Below, one piece after another: positions 53,560 through 62,112 of a stretch of 64,000 nt of DNA. Where the stretch lies: contig JAEZIN010000008.1 of the NCBI GenBank assembly GCA_023436585.1, positions 1 through 64,000 on the forward strand. Reading direction: 5' to 3'. The position numbers and the translations under genes were made by a program. The DNA comes from Bacillota bacterium. GTDB lineage: Bacteria > Bacillota > Clostridia > Christensenellales > Aristaeellaceae. The notes under the pieces were generated by a model. It was not told where the DNA came from. It saw nothing but the letters and a program-made list of their open reading frames with translations, and made no database searches. How positions within the stretch are numbered: position 1 is the first letter of the stretch; every line of letters begins with the position of its first letter.

Positions 53560-54594
53560 TTACATGAAGTTGATCGTATTAACTAATTTTACCAATTCTG
53601 CATTGTACCTTAAAAACCGAAATTTGCGATATACAGCCCGGCAAAGGCGAGGGATAGGGATGGAATAACGTCTGGGCGCAGGATCTACGCCGCAGGAACC
53701 TTGATGTGGGGACGCTTCAAAAGGGAAGGACGGATCCCAGCGCAGGCATTGTTGATAAGCATATTGAACAGCCTTGCCATAGCTTGTATAGGCCTGAAAA
53801 AAGCGGAACACCTCTTCATAGAATTTGCGCGAACTCCCAGCCATTCGCGCCTTTTCCTGATCCGACAACTGATCCATGAGACGTATCCACATTTCATTGC
53901 ATTCGTCATTGTGCTTATCACCCAGAGTCAGGCTGTCCTGGTTTTTATGCACACGCGAATGCACATGAATCCCCTTGGAATAGACGATGCAAAGACCACG
54001 AGTCATGCGAAACCACATGTCATAATCCTGGGTTGTAATGTATGATGTATCAAAAAGCCCAACTCTTTGAAAATGACTTTTGTGAATTAACAATGTACAC
54101 CCGTTCAGAGCGCAATGAAACAAAGGAAACAGTGGCGTCCCCAGTTGTTCCCTCCTATATTTTTTAACATAATCGCGAATATCCAGTATCCCATTGCCAT
54201 CTGAAAAAAGTGAGTATCCACCCGCAATAATGGTGGTCTTATCTTCCAACTTGCCAAGAAGCTTCATTTGTGTTGCTATTTTTTGCTTGCCGTATAAATC
54301 GTCATGGCTTAGCCAAGAAAAATACTCGCCTCGCATATGTTCAATACCCATATTCAATGCTGTGGCTACTCCGCCGTTATACTTGCTGTAATAGCGGATT
54401 TTGGAACCGTAAGCAAGAGCGATGGCTTCAGTTTTTCCGCCGTCTGTAGAGCCATCATTGATAACAATCACTTCAATGTTGGGGTAATCTTGCCCGAGAG
54501 CACTTTTAATAGCCTGTGAAAGATAGTTGCTTCCATTGTACACTGGTATGACGATGGAAACCATCGGCATTCCGGCAATCTTTAAATCTTTCAT
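53560..54594 (-). CDS. GT2 glycosyltransferase
   Basis: 344 residues. MVSIVIPVYNGSNYLSQAIKSAL, VINDGSTDGGKTE, MRGEYFSWLSHDDLY (DxD equivalent HDD), and TQDYDMWFRM are closely matched by the first domain of the three-domain enzyme at 47073, so the two share an origin. ATG 54594 is set by GGATGA a few bases upstream and lies four bases after the preceding gene. Donor unknown. Confidence 0.9.
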   Translation of the reverse strand: MKDLKIAGMPMVSIVIPVYNGSNYLSQAIKSALGQDYPNIEVIVINDGSTDGGKTEAIALAYGSKIRYYSKYNGGVATALNMGIEHMRGEYFSWLSHDDLYGKQKIATQMKLLGKLEDKTTIIAGGYSLFSDGNGILDIRDYVKKYRREQLGTPLFPLFHCALNGCTLLIHKSHFQRVGLFDTSYITTQDYDMWFRMTRGLCIVYSKGIHVHSRVHKNQDSLTLGDKHNDECNEMWIRLMDQLSDQEKARMAGSSRKFYEEVFRFFQAYTSYGKAVQYAYQQCLRWDPSFPFEASPHQGSCGVDPAPRRYSIPIPRLCRAVYRKFRFLRYNAELVKLVNTINFM

Positions 54595-54598
54595 TTGA

Positions 54599-55480
54599 TC
54601 ATCCTTTATTATGGTTCCCTTTTCCATGCAAAATGCGCCTGGCAATGAAACTGATGCCCGGCACCTTTTTGATGAACGCTAAAAGAGCATGATTGCTCTC
54701 ATGCAGTCTTATTGTATCATGCATTCTCTCTATATCAAAAGCCTGCCTTATCATTTTTTCACGCAAGGCTTCCGCATACAGTGGATGATGACTATCAAAA
54801 AAATCTTTATGGTTTTCGTAAATTTGCCGATAGGACTCCTGCATCCTCTCCAATGATTTTTGCATGGCCGATGAGCGGGAGACCGGCTTGATACGATAAT
54901 GAAACAGGACCTCCTGGATTTGATATACTTGGGAGCCGTGTTCCAGCAGAGAAAGCCAGAAATCATAATCCTCCAGTCCATGCTTCATGGCAATGTTATA
55001 GCCGCCCACCTTTTCCCAATCCGTTTTTCGGAATATTGCCGAGGCAAAGATTACATTGCCTGCCAACATCTCCTTGAGGGAATAGGGTGGAAGCTCCCAC
55101 TTTCCGCTCTTATCGCCAAAGAAAGCGGCCTGACAGTAGACGATACCTATCTCCCTGTTTGCATCAAGGATCCGCACAGCCTTCTCAATGTAGGTCGAAT
55201 CGATCCTGTCATCAGCGTCCAATGGAAGGATATAGGAACCTTGAGCTACGGCAACTCCTTTGTTTCTTGCGATTGCCGGACCCCCATGCTGCATGTGAAT
55301 TTGTTTAAGGCGGGGAAATGACAGATTATTAAGCGTCTGAATAGTATGCGGGTCATCAGAGCCGTCATCCACAACAATCAGCTCGATTTGGGGATAGGTC
55401 TGCGCTCTGAGAGAGGCAACGGCTTGTTCGACATATTTCCCGTCGTTATAACAGGGCATGATTACACTGACCACTTCCAT
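54599..55480 (-). CDS. GT2 glycosyltransferase
   Basis: 293 residues. VVSVIMPCYNDGKYVEQAVASL, VVDDGSDDPHTI, YILPLDADDRID (DxD), HGLEDYDFWLSLLEHG. The C terminus (about 230-290) is helical and basic. ATG 55480 follows GGAGTGG. It lies between the ABC exporter genes and the second GT2 gene of the glycan operon. Confidence 0.9.
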   Translation of the reverse strand: MEVVSVIMPCYNDGKYVEQAVASLRAQTYPQIELIVVDDGSDDPHTIQTLNNLSFPRLKQIHMQHGGPAIARNKGVAVAQGSYILPLDADDRIDSTYIEKAVRILDANREIGIVYCQAAFFGDKSGKWELPPYSLKEMLAGNVIFASAIFRKTDWEKVGGYNIAMKHGLEDYDFWLSLLEHGSQVYQIQEVLFHYRIKPVSRSSAMQKSLERMQESYRQIYENHKDFFDSHHPLYAEALREKMIRQAFDIERMHDTIRLHESNHALLAFIKKVPGISFIARRILHGKGNHNKG

Positions 55481-55629
55481 ACTACCACTCCAATGCATAC
55501 CGGGGCAGATAGGATGATTGGCAGATTAGCCTGTTTCGTCATCCAAAATACGTAAAAGAGATCAAGCAACTTCCTTGTGCCATACAATTATAGCACGATA
55601 CTCCAGCCACTCCAAATTCATTGGTATCC

Positions 55630-56364
55630 TTATGACATAGCAACGTGATATGCATCGCAAACCTCATCTGGGCTGCCAATCATTTTTACTTTACCATGAT
55701 CAAGCCAAACAACGCGGCTACACATGGTTCTAATCTGGTCCAGGCCATGCGAAACGAATAATACCGTTGTGCCCCCGCCCATCAGTTCCATCATACGGGC
55801 GCGGCTTTTGCGCTGAAACGATTCATCCCCCACCGACAAAATCTCATCAACAATCAGAATTTCCGGCTCCACCAAAGTAGCTATCGAAAAAGCCAGGCGC
55901 ATCAGCATACCGGAGGAGTATGTCTTCAGCGGCATATCAATAAACGATTCCAGTTCGCTGAAATCCAGGATAGATTGATATCTCTCCTTTAAAAAGTCCT
56001 TGCTGTAGCCCAGAATCGCACCATTTAAGTAAATATTCTCCCTGCCCGACAACTCCATATCAAAGCCACTGCCCAACTCCAGCATGGGGACAATACGGGC
56101 GGCAACGGAGGCGGAACCGGAGGTCGGCTTGTAGATACCGGAGATCACCTTCAGCAGCGTGCTCTTCCCAGAACCATTGTGGCCGATGATCCCGATGACC
56201 TCTTTGGGAAACACTTGAAAGCTGATATCGGTCAGCGCGTAAAAATTCTGACGGACCCGCTTTCCACTCAACACGGAAACAAACCATTCCTTCAGGCTGT
56301 TTGTGCGGTTGGGATCCATTTGAAAACACATCGTAATGTTAGAAACATCAATAATCGGCTGCAT
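55630..56364 (-). CDS. Polysaccharide ABC exporter ATPase (Wzt/TagH-like, short form)
   Basis: 244 residues. Walker A GHNGSGKST, the Wzt/TagH-type block VARIVPMLELGSGFDMELSGRENIYLNGAILG, signature TYSSGMLMRLAFSIAT, Walker B ILIVDEILSVGD, H-switch LFVSHGLDQI. It lacks the C-terminal carbohydrate-binding domain found in many Wzt proteins. Partner permease is upstream with 22 bases between. ATG 56364 has GGAAGGA upstream; earlier in-frame codons overlap the permease gene. Confidence 0.93.
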   Translation of the reverse strand: MQPIIDVSNITMCFQMDPNRTNSLKEWFVSVLSGKRVRQNFYALTDISFQVFPKEVIGIIGHNGSGKSTLLKVISGIYKPTSGSASVAARIVPMLELGSGFDMELSGRENIYLNGAILGYSKDFLKERYQSILDFSELESFIDMPLKTYSSGMLMRLAFSIATLVEPEILIVDEILSVGDESFQRKSRARMMELMGGGTTVLFVSHGLDQIRTMCSRVVWLDHGKVKMIGSPDEVCDAYHVAMS

Positions 56365-56386
56365 GCTGCAATCCTTCCTTATCTGC

Positions 56387-57838
56387 TTATAGATGCAAAA
56401 GGAATCTATTCTGCGACTTTTTGAATATGAACAAACCGATGAGGAACATACCTGCTGAAGCAAGCAGGCAGTAAGCATAATTCATAGGCGCCGGCGAAAC
56501 CCCGTCGAGTATGATGGTACGCATGAAGTGGATGTACTGGTACATTGGGTTCATATGGTACAACGAACGGTAGGCAATGGGAATAATCGATTCTGGATAA
56601 AAAATCGGAGTAAGGAAGCTCCACAGCATCACAAGCACTGACCATAAAAACTGCGTATCGCGAAAGAAGACCATCGAAGCGCTCAACAGCATACTCATGC
56701 CCATATTGAACACCATTACAAAGAGAAGCACCAGCGGCATAAGTAGGATCGCTTTTGTAAAATGTACGCCGGTGACGAGCATCATGAGAAAAAGCGGCAG
56801 CAAAGAAATCAAAACATTCACCATGGACGACAGAACTTTATATATCGGGAAGATGTATTTGGGAATGTACACTTTTGTCAGCAGGCTCGCGTTACCAACA
56901 ATACTCGATATACCCTGCCCGACTGATTCACCAAAAAAACTGAATATGATGTTGCCGGATAATAAGTAGACAAGAAAATTTTCGATATTGTTCTTGAACA
57001 GGGTACTGAAGATCACATATTGAACCACCATGGTCAGCATGGGGTTGAGAAAGCTCCATAAAACGCCCAGCATCGAACGCTTGTACTTTGTTTTGAAGTC
57101 TCTGGAAATCAGCTGTGACAATAAGAAGGCATAATGCCTCCACATGTCAATGATTACTATCGCAATAGACTGTTTCCCTTCCTTTTCCCGTTTGCACGCA
57201 TACAGGCAATAGAAGGCAAGCGCAGCGCCAAAGACAATGCAAACCGGCCAATACAGCCTGGCAGCTTGCAGGTCCATGCGCGTGGTCAATACATAGCTCA
57301 AGAGCCCATATACAGGCGCTTGACGGACAGTAAGGTTATTGAGCCCCGAGGTCTTTTCCAGTTCAAACTTGCCGATTTCAACCGACGTGCCATAGCCTAT
57401 TACCGTTAGCTGGCCATCCGCTTCACCAGGCAGCATAGTAAGGCGGAGCCTGTCCGCTATTGAAGCGTCCGCAGGCTTGTCCATTTTCCCTGTAACGCTG
57501 TGCATATCCTGCTTGCCATCGTTGATCATTTCCACACTTGCCAGTATCTGGCTATCATCGAGCAGCTCCGCCCGGATGTTGCCGGAACCATTTTGAAAAC
57601 CAAGGAAAAGGCTGATACTTTCAATTGAGCCCGACCCAGGCGGCAGAAACTGCTCTACCTGCTCACCAGGCTTTAGATCAATAATACCATATTGAGCGGG
57701 CATGGCGTCCGTGCTAATGTAGACGTGCGAAAAGCTTTCATGAACTAGCCAGTACAAAAAACCTGCAGTGATGAAATAGGTAATTAAGAAAATTGTACAG
57801 CTCTGCTTTAACGAGAACCGCTTTTTTTTTGTGTTCAA
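56387..57838 (-). CDS. Polysaccharide ABC exporter permease with N-terminal extracytoplasmic domain
   Basis: 483 residues, well over the 260-280 usual for Wzm/TagG. TM1 (about 12-32) leads to an extracytoplasmic beta-rich domain (about 35-185), a second helix (about 195-215), then the ABC-2 permease (about 225-483) with KTKYKRSMLGVLWSFLNPMLTMVVQYVIF, the family signature, and five or six helices. The extra domain could bind the polymer or a wall partner. TTG 57838 has AAGGGGG eight bases upstream; no ATG is available nearby. First gene of the 11-gene minus-strand glycan operon. Confidence 0.9.
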   Translation of the reverse strand: MNTKKKRFSLKQSCTIFLITYFITAGFLYWLVHESFSHVYISTDAMPAQYGIIDLKPGEQVEQFLPPGSGSIESISLFLGFQNGSGNIRAELLDDSQILASVEMINDGKQDMHSVTGKMDKPADASIADRLRLTMLPGEADGQLTVIGYGTSVEIGKFELEKTSGLNNLTVRQAPVYGLLSYVLTTRMDLQAARLYWPVCIVFGAALAFYCLYACKREKEGKQSIAIVIIDMWRHYAFLLSQLISRDFKTKYKRSMLGVLWSFLNPMLTMVVQYVIFSTLFKNNIENFLVYLLSGNIIFSFFGESVGQGISSIVGNASLLTKVYIPKYIFPIYKVLSSMVNVLISLLPLFLMMLVTGVHFTKAILLMPLVLLFVMVFNMGMSMLLSASMVFFRDTQFLWSVLVMLWSFLTPIFYPESIIPIAYRSLYHMNPMYQYIHFMRTIILDGVSPAPMNYAYCLLASAGMFLIGLFIFKKSQNRFLLHL

Positions 57839-57875
57839 AAAACTATCCCCCTTGCACACATCTTGTGCAGATGTT

Positions 57876-57904
57876 ATTCTACATAACCAACAGACTACTG
57901 TCAA
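57876..57904 (-). promoter_or_regulatory. Promoter of the 11-gene surface-glycan operon
   Basis: Minus-strand TTGACA (57899-57904), 17-bp spacer, TAGAAT (57876-57881), the same boxes as at 2010-2038. It lies 38 bases before the permease start. Confidence 0.7.
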
Positions 57905-58041
57905 CTCTTCCACCCATTCTATTGTTATGACAATAGGCTGCCCACGGCATATTCATTGGATAGATATTGTGATCCGTGTCAATGTCCTTGCCATACAACG
58001 CAGTTATCATGAACCAGCTTGCAAGATGAGGACAACTTAGT

Positions 58042-58075
58042 AAAATGCTGGCGCCGATGGAAACAGCGTCAGCAT
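58042..58075 (-). terminator. Terminator of the first collagen-like gene
   Basis: On the minus strand ATGCTGACGC pairs with GCGCCAGCAT (one mismatch) and is followed by TTTT. It is 78 bases after the stop codon. The 314-base gap 57839-58152 holds this and the operon promoter. Confidence 0.55.
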
Positions 58076-58152
58076 CAAAATTTGTGTCGTTATAAGACGA
58101 TTTAAAATAGCGATTGGTAATTTCTCTAGGTCTCTCATCCAAAAATGAATAA

Positions 58153-59994
58153 TCAAATCACCCGCAGCACCGTCATATACGTGCTTGCGCCACCGAGAAG
58201 GGTTGCTGCACCGAGCAGACCATATAGCTGCAGGGTCAGCGTATCGCCCGCGGTCAGGGGAACGATAAAGGCAGAGGACAAATTGTCTGCCGCAACAGTG
58301 GGGGTCACGATTGATGCCGCTATAGGCGTGCCGTTTTGCAGTATCTGAGAAGAAACCAGCAGCGCTGCTGTAGTGGCTACCGCATAGTTGATCAAATATT
58401 CCCCTGTGGCTGGTACTGTGAACTCAGTATCCGTACCGTCCACCGTGAACGTGTTTAGATTCTGGTTATCCGGCAGGGGCACATCTGTACCGCCTAGAAC
58501 AACGGCGATAACAGCCGAGGTTGTATTGGCAGTGGACATACTGTCGCTAGTGACCGCAGCGGCAGCGGGGCCGGTGTCGCCCGTGGGGCCAGTGTCACCT
58601 GTAGGACCGGTGCCACCCGTGGGGCCTGCATCACCCGTGGGACCGGTATCGCCGGTAGGTCCGGTGTCACCCGTGGGACCGGTATCGCCGGTAGGTCCAG
58701 TGTCACCCGTGGGACCGGTGCCGCCGGTAGGTCCGGTGTCACCCGTGGGACCGGTGTCGCCGGTAGGTCCGGTGTCGCCGGTAGGCCCGGTATCGCCAGT
58801 GGGGCCGGTAATTGAGGGGTTCTCAATTGTTACTAGCGCCGATCCAGGTGTAACAGTAATATCGAGAGTCTCGCTTTGGAAAGATAGAGTCTCTCCAAAA
58901 CCTACATCAGCTGATCCAGTTTCACCAACCACAGTAAAGAGCGCTGCACCCGCATCAAATGTGCCCGTGGGGCCAGTGTCTCCGGTGGGACCGGTGTCGC
59001 CAGTGGGACCGTTGTCCCCCGTGGGACCGGTGTCTCCCGTGGGGCCGGTGTCTCCCGTGGGGCCGGTGTCCCCCGTGGGGCCAGTGTCTCCGGTGGGACC
59101 GGTGTCTCCGGTGGGACCGGTGTCTCCCGTGGGGCCGGTGTCCCCCGTGGGGCCAGTGTCCCCGGTGGGGCCAGTGTCTCCGGTGGGGCCAGTGTCGCCA
59201 GTGGGACCGGTGTCTCCCGTGGGGCCGGTGTCTCCCGTGGGGCCGGTGTCTCCCGTGGGGCCGGTGTCTCCCGTGGGGCCGGTGTCTCCCGTGGGGCCGG
59301 TGTCACCCGTGGGGCCAGTGTCGCCGGTGTCGCCAGTGGGGCCAGTAGGACCTGTGGGACCGGTGGGGCCAGTAGGGCCTATCGGTCCGGTGGGGCCAGT
59401 GTCGCCAGTGGGACCTGTCGGTCCGGTATCACCCGTAGGACCTGTGGGACCTATGGGACCGGTGGGACCAGTCGGTCCTGTCGGGCCGATGGGACCCGTC
59501 GGACCGGTGAGGCCTGTGGGACCAATGAGACCTGCTGGGCCTGTTGGGCCTGTATCGCCTGTCGGTCCTGTGTCACCGGTGGGGCCAACAAGATCATCCT
59601 CCACCACTACCAATGTGGCAGTTATCGGTACGGTTGTGGAATAATAAACGGTAGCGCCGCTGGCATTCACCAAAGAAACGGTAACCGGTGCAGCCACCAC
59701 ATCCACAATGCCAATGCCCACTACTTCACCCATTTTGATGGGTGAAGCACCTTCCAGGAAATCTCCCTGGGAGGAGGAGAGGGCAAAAACAACGCCTGAG
59801 GTAGTTGGTGCAGTCTGGGCCGCTACCCACCAATCCAGCACATAGCGGCCAGGTTCGTTAAAGGTGATTACGCCCGTAACACTGTTATAGGTGATGTTAC
59901 CGGCCGTGTATACAATTGAGTTAAATACTACATTACTCCCGGCAGCTACGGAGCCGGCAGTTGTACGTTCTATCTGCAAAGCAATATTGCTCAT
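58153..59994 (-). CDS. Collagen-like protein with BclA-type C1q/TNF-like ends
   Basis: 613 residues. Residues 1-135 form a beta-sandwich-like N-terminal domain (NITYNSVTGVITFNEPGRYVLDWW), shared with the gene at 60465. Residues 136-343 are GXY repeats, mostly GPTGDT. Residues about 344-394 are a globular insert (VGFGETLSFQSETLDITVTP) seen again in the third gene. Residues 395-474 are more GPTGDT. Residues 475-613 are a BclA-like C-terminal domain (FTVPATGEYLINYAVATTAA). No signal peptide. Sites for O-glycosylation on Thr are abundant. ATG 59994 follows AGGGGGG. A SigK-type promoter lies 240 bases upstream, consistent with a spore-surface (exosporium-like) filament protein. Confidence 0.92.
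   Translation of the reverse strand: MSNIALQIERTTAGSVAAGSNVVFNSIVYTAGNITYNSVTGVITFNEPGRYVLDWWVAAQTAPTTSGVVFALSSSQGDFLEGASPIKMGEVVGIGIVDVVAAPVTVSLVNASGATVYYSTTVPITATLVVVEDDLVGPTGDTGPTGDTGPTGPAGLIGPTGLTGPTGPIGPTGPTGPTGPIGPTGPTGDTGPTGPTGDTGPTGPIGPTGPTGPTGPTGPTGDTGDTGPTGDTGPTGDTGPTGDTGPTGDTGPTGDTGPTGDTGPTGDTGPTGDTGPTGDTGPTGDTGPTGDTGPTGDTGPTGDTGPTGDTGPTGDTGPTGDTGPTGDNGPTGDTGPTGDTGPTGTFDAGAALFTVVGETGSADVGFGETLSFQSETLDITVTPGSALVTIENPSITGPTGDTGPTGDTGPTGDTGPTGDTGPTGGTGPTGDTGPTGDTGPTGDTGPTGDTGPTGDAGPTGGTGPTGDTGPTGDTGPAAAAVTSDSMSTANTTSAVIAVVLGGTDVPLPDNQNLNTFTVDGTDTEFTVPATGEYLINYAVATTAALLVSSQILQNGTPIAASIVTPTVAADNLSSAFIVPLTAGDTLTLQLYGLLGAATLLGGASTYMTVLRVI
58565..59590 (-). repeat. 18-bp tandem repeats encoding GPTGDT
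   Basis: Two blocks (about 58565-58808 and 58967-59590) of 18-bp units coding GPTGDT, with some GPTGPT, GPTGPI and GLTGPT variants near the N-terminal side. Units differ mostly at third positions. The 160-base interruption codes the globular insert. Confidence 0.95.
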
Positions 59995-60233
59995 TCTGAT
60001 CCCCCTGATTCTTTATCCTTGATTGCTGCTTGGGGATGTTTCATCTGTTCCTTTCATCCCATGAAGAATTGAAACATAAAGCAGGCGGTTTGCGTATTAT
60101 GGCTTTTCGTACAATCTGCAAAATGTACAATTTATGCCAATGAGATTCAAAACGTGGTACGGCGCATATGCCCATAAATCTTGTACGGAAGATAGCCGTA
60201 CCCTCGCCCAAGTAAAACTTGTAACCCCACTTT

Positions 60234-60264
60234 TATACTATGATTTTGCTCATTTCTTGGTACC
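60234..60264 (-). promoter_or_regulatory. Candidate SigK-type sporulation promoter of the first collagen-like gene
   Basis: Minus-strand GGTAC (-35, AC core at 60260-60261), 17 bases, then CATAGTATA (60234-60242), matching the SigK -10 consensus CATANNNTA. The same motif lies upstream of the second collagen-like gene. The 470-base gap 59995-60464 holds this promoter and two terminators. Confidence 0.6.
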
Positions 60265-60306
60265 TGCACCTTTACTGAACCGGATCATGCATCTAGACAA
60301 TACTTC

Positions 60307-60341
60307 CAAAATGGGAACGCCCCTGGCAGGAGCGTTCCCAT
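60307..60341 (-). terminator. Second terminator downstream of the middle collagen-like gene
   Basis: TGGGAACGC pairs with GCGTTCCCA; on the minus strand it is followed by TTTTGG. It lies between the first terminator and the SigK-type promoter, insulating the two collagen genes. Confidence 0.6.
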
Positions 60342-60415
60342 AAGGCTATACCGTCCGTTTCCATAAACTGTTACGACAGAAGAAGTATTACATTCATCCG
60401 GGAGATTACCGAGTG

Positions 60416-60449
60416 AAAACAAGGGACTCGGAAAATTCCGAGTCCCTTG
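60416..60449 (-). terminator. Terminator of the middle collagen-like gene
   Basis: Perfect 12-bp stem CAAGGGACTCGG/CCGAGTCCCTTG with loop AAAATT; the minus strand continues TTTTC. It begins 16 bases after the stop codon. Confidence 0.85.
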
Positions 60450-60464
60450 GAAATGAAATGCTTG

Positions 60465-61751
60465 TTATACAATCGTAAGTCCGGCGCTGGCAAAGCCGGT
60501 GAGCGTTGTAGCGATATCAATGCCAGCTGTTACTGTAGCCAGGAAGACCAACAAGAGGCGTGTACCTGCTGTAACAGGTATCGAGAGGCCAGTCGTTAAA
60601 CCGGCGCTGTTGGTGCCAATGGCAACAATTCCGGTAAACGGAGGTGCAAGTGTTACGAGCGCACCCGCTACAGGCGTGAAGGTATTGCTCAATGCGGGTG
60701 CCGAATACAACTGCGCCGTGACCGTTACGGTAGAGCCTACCAAAGCTGCCGCTACGGCAATGCTAAACTCTGCTGCAAGATCCGTTATCGTGCCATCACG
60801 CGAGGCAGAGAAGGCCATGTTGGTGGTGCCGGTGGTATCGATCGTACCGCCCACAATACTAAGACCTGCCACGGAGTTGCCAAACCCGACCGCAGTGGTT
60901 GTGCCAGCCAGCCCCCCCAGAACTGTTGTCACGACCGCAGCGGGACCTGATGCAAACGGAATGATGGCGCCATCACCCGCTGGGCCGGTGTCACCCGTAG
61001 GACCAGTATCGCCTGTTGGGCCTGTCGGACCAGTGTCACCCGTGGGGCCAGTGTCCCCGGTGGGGCCGGTGTCACCCGTGGGGCCAGTGTCGCCCGTAGG
61101 TCCAGTAGGACCGGTTGGACCGGTGGGGCCAGTATCGCCTGTCGGGCCTGTCGGACCGGTGTCACCCGTGGGGCCAGTGTCACCCGTGGGGCCAGTGTCA
61201 CCTATCGGACCTGTCGGGCCGGTGGGACCAGTGTCTCCTGTCGGGCCGGTGGGACCAGTGGGACCAATGAGACCAATTGGACCTGTCGGGCCGGTGGGGC
61301 CAGTGTCTCCTGTCGGTCCTGTGCCGCCAGTGGGGCCAACGATATCATCCTCCACCACCACCAATGTCGCAGTTACAGGCACGGTTGTGGAATAATAGAC
61401 GGTGGCGCCGCTGGCGTTCACCAAGGAAACGGTTACCGGTGCAGCTTCCACACCTACATCCACAATTCCAATCCCTACCACCTCATTAAACTTGATGGGG
61501 GAACTGCCTTCCAGGAAGTCTCCCTGGGATGAAGAAATGGCAAAGACAACGCCGGAATTGGTTGGCGCGCTTTGGGCCGCCACCCACCAATCCAGCACAT
61601 AACGCCCCGGTTCATTGAAGGTAATCACGCCTGTAAGGCTGTTATACGTGATATTCCCGGCAGTGTATACGGTTGAATTGAATATCACATTACTCCCGGC
61701 CGCTACAGAACCGGCAAGAGTACGTTCTATCTGCAAAGCAATGTTGCTCAT
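60465..61751 (-). CDS. Collagen-like protein with BclB-type C-terminal domain
   Basis: 428 residues. Residues 1-137 are nearly identical in pattern to the N-terminal domain of the gene at 58153. Residues 138-258 are GXY repeats (GPTGDT, GPTGPT). Residues 260-428 form a domain starting IIPFASGPAAVVTTVLGGLAG and containing FGNSVAGLSIVGGTID, which I recognise from the exosporium glycoprotein BclB C-terminal domain. No signal peptide. ATG 61751 follows AGGGGG. Own SigK-type promoter at 61898 and strong terminators downstream. Likely displayed on the spore; the C-terminal type differs from its neighbours, so the three genes are not simple duplicates. Confidence 0.92.
   Translation of the reverse strand: MSNIALQIERTLAGSVAAGSNVIFNSTVYTAGNITYNSLTGVITFNEPGRYVLDWWVAAQSAPTNSGVVFAISSSQGDFLEGSSPIKFNEVVGIGIVDVGVEAAPVTVSLVNASGATVYYSTTVPVTATLVVVEDDIVGPTGGTGPTGDTGPTGPTGPIGLIGPTGPTGPTGDTGPTGPTGPIGDTGPTGDTGPTGDTGPTGPTGDTGPTGPTGPTGPTGDTGPTGDTGPTGDTGPTGDTGPTGPTGDTGPTGDTGPAGDGAIIPFASGPAAVVTTVLGGLAGTTTAVGFGNSVAGLSIVGGTIDTTGTTNMAFSASRDGTITDLAAEFSIAVAAALVGSTVTVTAQLYSAPALSNTFTPVAGALVTLAPPFTGIVAIGTNSAGLTTGLSIPVTAGTRLLLVFLATVTAGIDIATTLTGFASAGLTIV
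60977..61335 (-). repeat. 18-bp tandem repeats encoding GPTGDT/GPTGPT
   Basis: About 20 units of 18 bp (some 9-bp GPT units) within the collagen-like gene. Less regular than in the two neighbouring genes. Confidence 0.93.
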
Positions 61752-61897
61752 GAATATCCCCCTAGTGCTTTTTCTGTTGTTTACTGTGATGTTTTAACGT
61801 ATCTTCGAAATGCACGCTTTGGTGAATGAACTACAGGCGTCTTGCGTGTCCATCCATGAGATGAATGGATTCCGTCCATTAGTTTACAACGCCACTA

Positions 61898-61927
61898 TAT
61901 CATATGAATCTGCACTGTTTTGGTACC
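61898..61927 (-). promoter_or_regulatory. Candidate SigK-type sporulation promoter of the middle collagen-like gene
   Basis: Minus-strand GGTAC (AC core at 61923-61924), 16 bases, then CATATGATA (61898-61906), matching CATANNNTA. TGCAGGTACCAA is shared with the -35 region at 60260. The 361-base gap 61752-62112 holds this and the terminator at 62020. Confidence 0.6.
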
Positions 61928-62019
61928 TGCATCTCATGTCAGATCATAGCACCTCGAGTAGCCGCACACCAATTCAGCACACAACTCCCTGACGTTACTC
62001 AAATGGTAGCTAACCTAAT

Positions 62020-62056
62020 AATAACACTAGGGACGCACAATTGATGCGTCCCTAGC
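62020..62056 (-). terminator. Terminator of the third collagen-like gene
   Basis: Perfect 11-bp stem CTAGGGACGCA/TGCGTCCCTAG with a 7-base loop; the minus strand continues TGTTATTATT, an imperfect T-tract. It is 58 bases after the stop. Confidence 0.7.
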
Positions 62057-62112
62057 AGTATTACCATTGATTGTGTCCTTTGATATTCCGAATGCCATGT
62101 CTGCCGAAGGGC

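Noticed and set aside
57879..58142. 87-residue minus-strand open frame between the glycan operon and the first collagen-like gene
   Set aside because: It has only a TTG start without a ribosome site. It overlaps both a terminator hairpin (58042-58075) and the strong promoter of the glycan operon (57876-57904).
58388..59644. Long plus-strand frames (up to 418 codons) opposite the collagen-like genes, also at 60499-61395 and 62233-63819
   Set aside because: They are mirror frames of the 18-bp GPTGDT repeats, giving PVGPVS-type low-complexity products, without ribosome sites.
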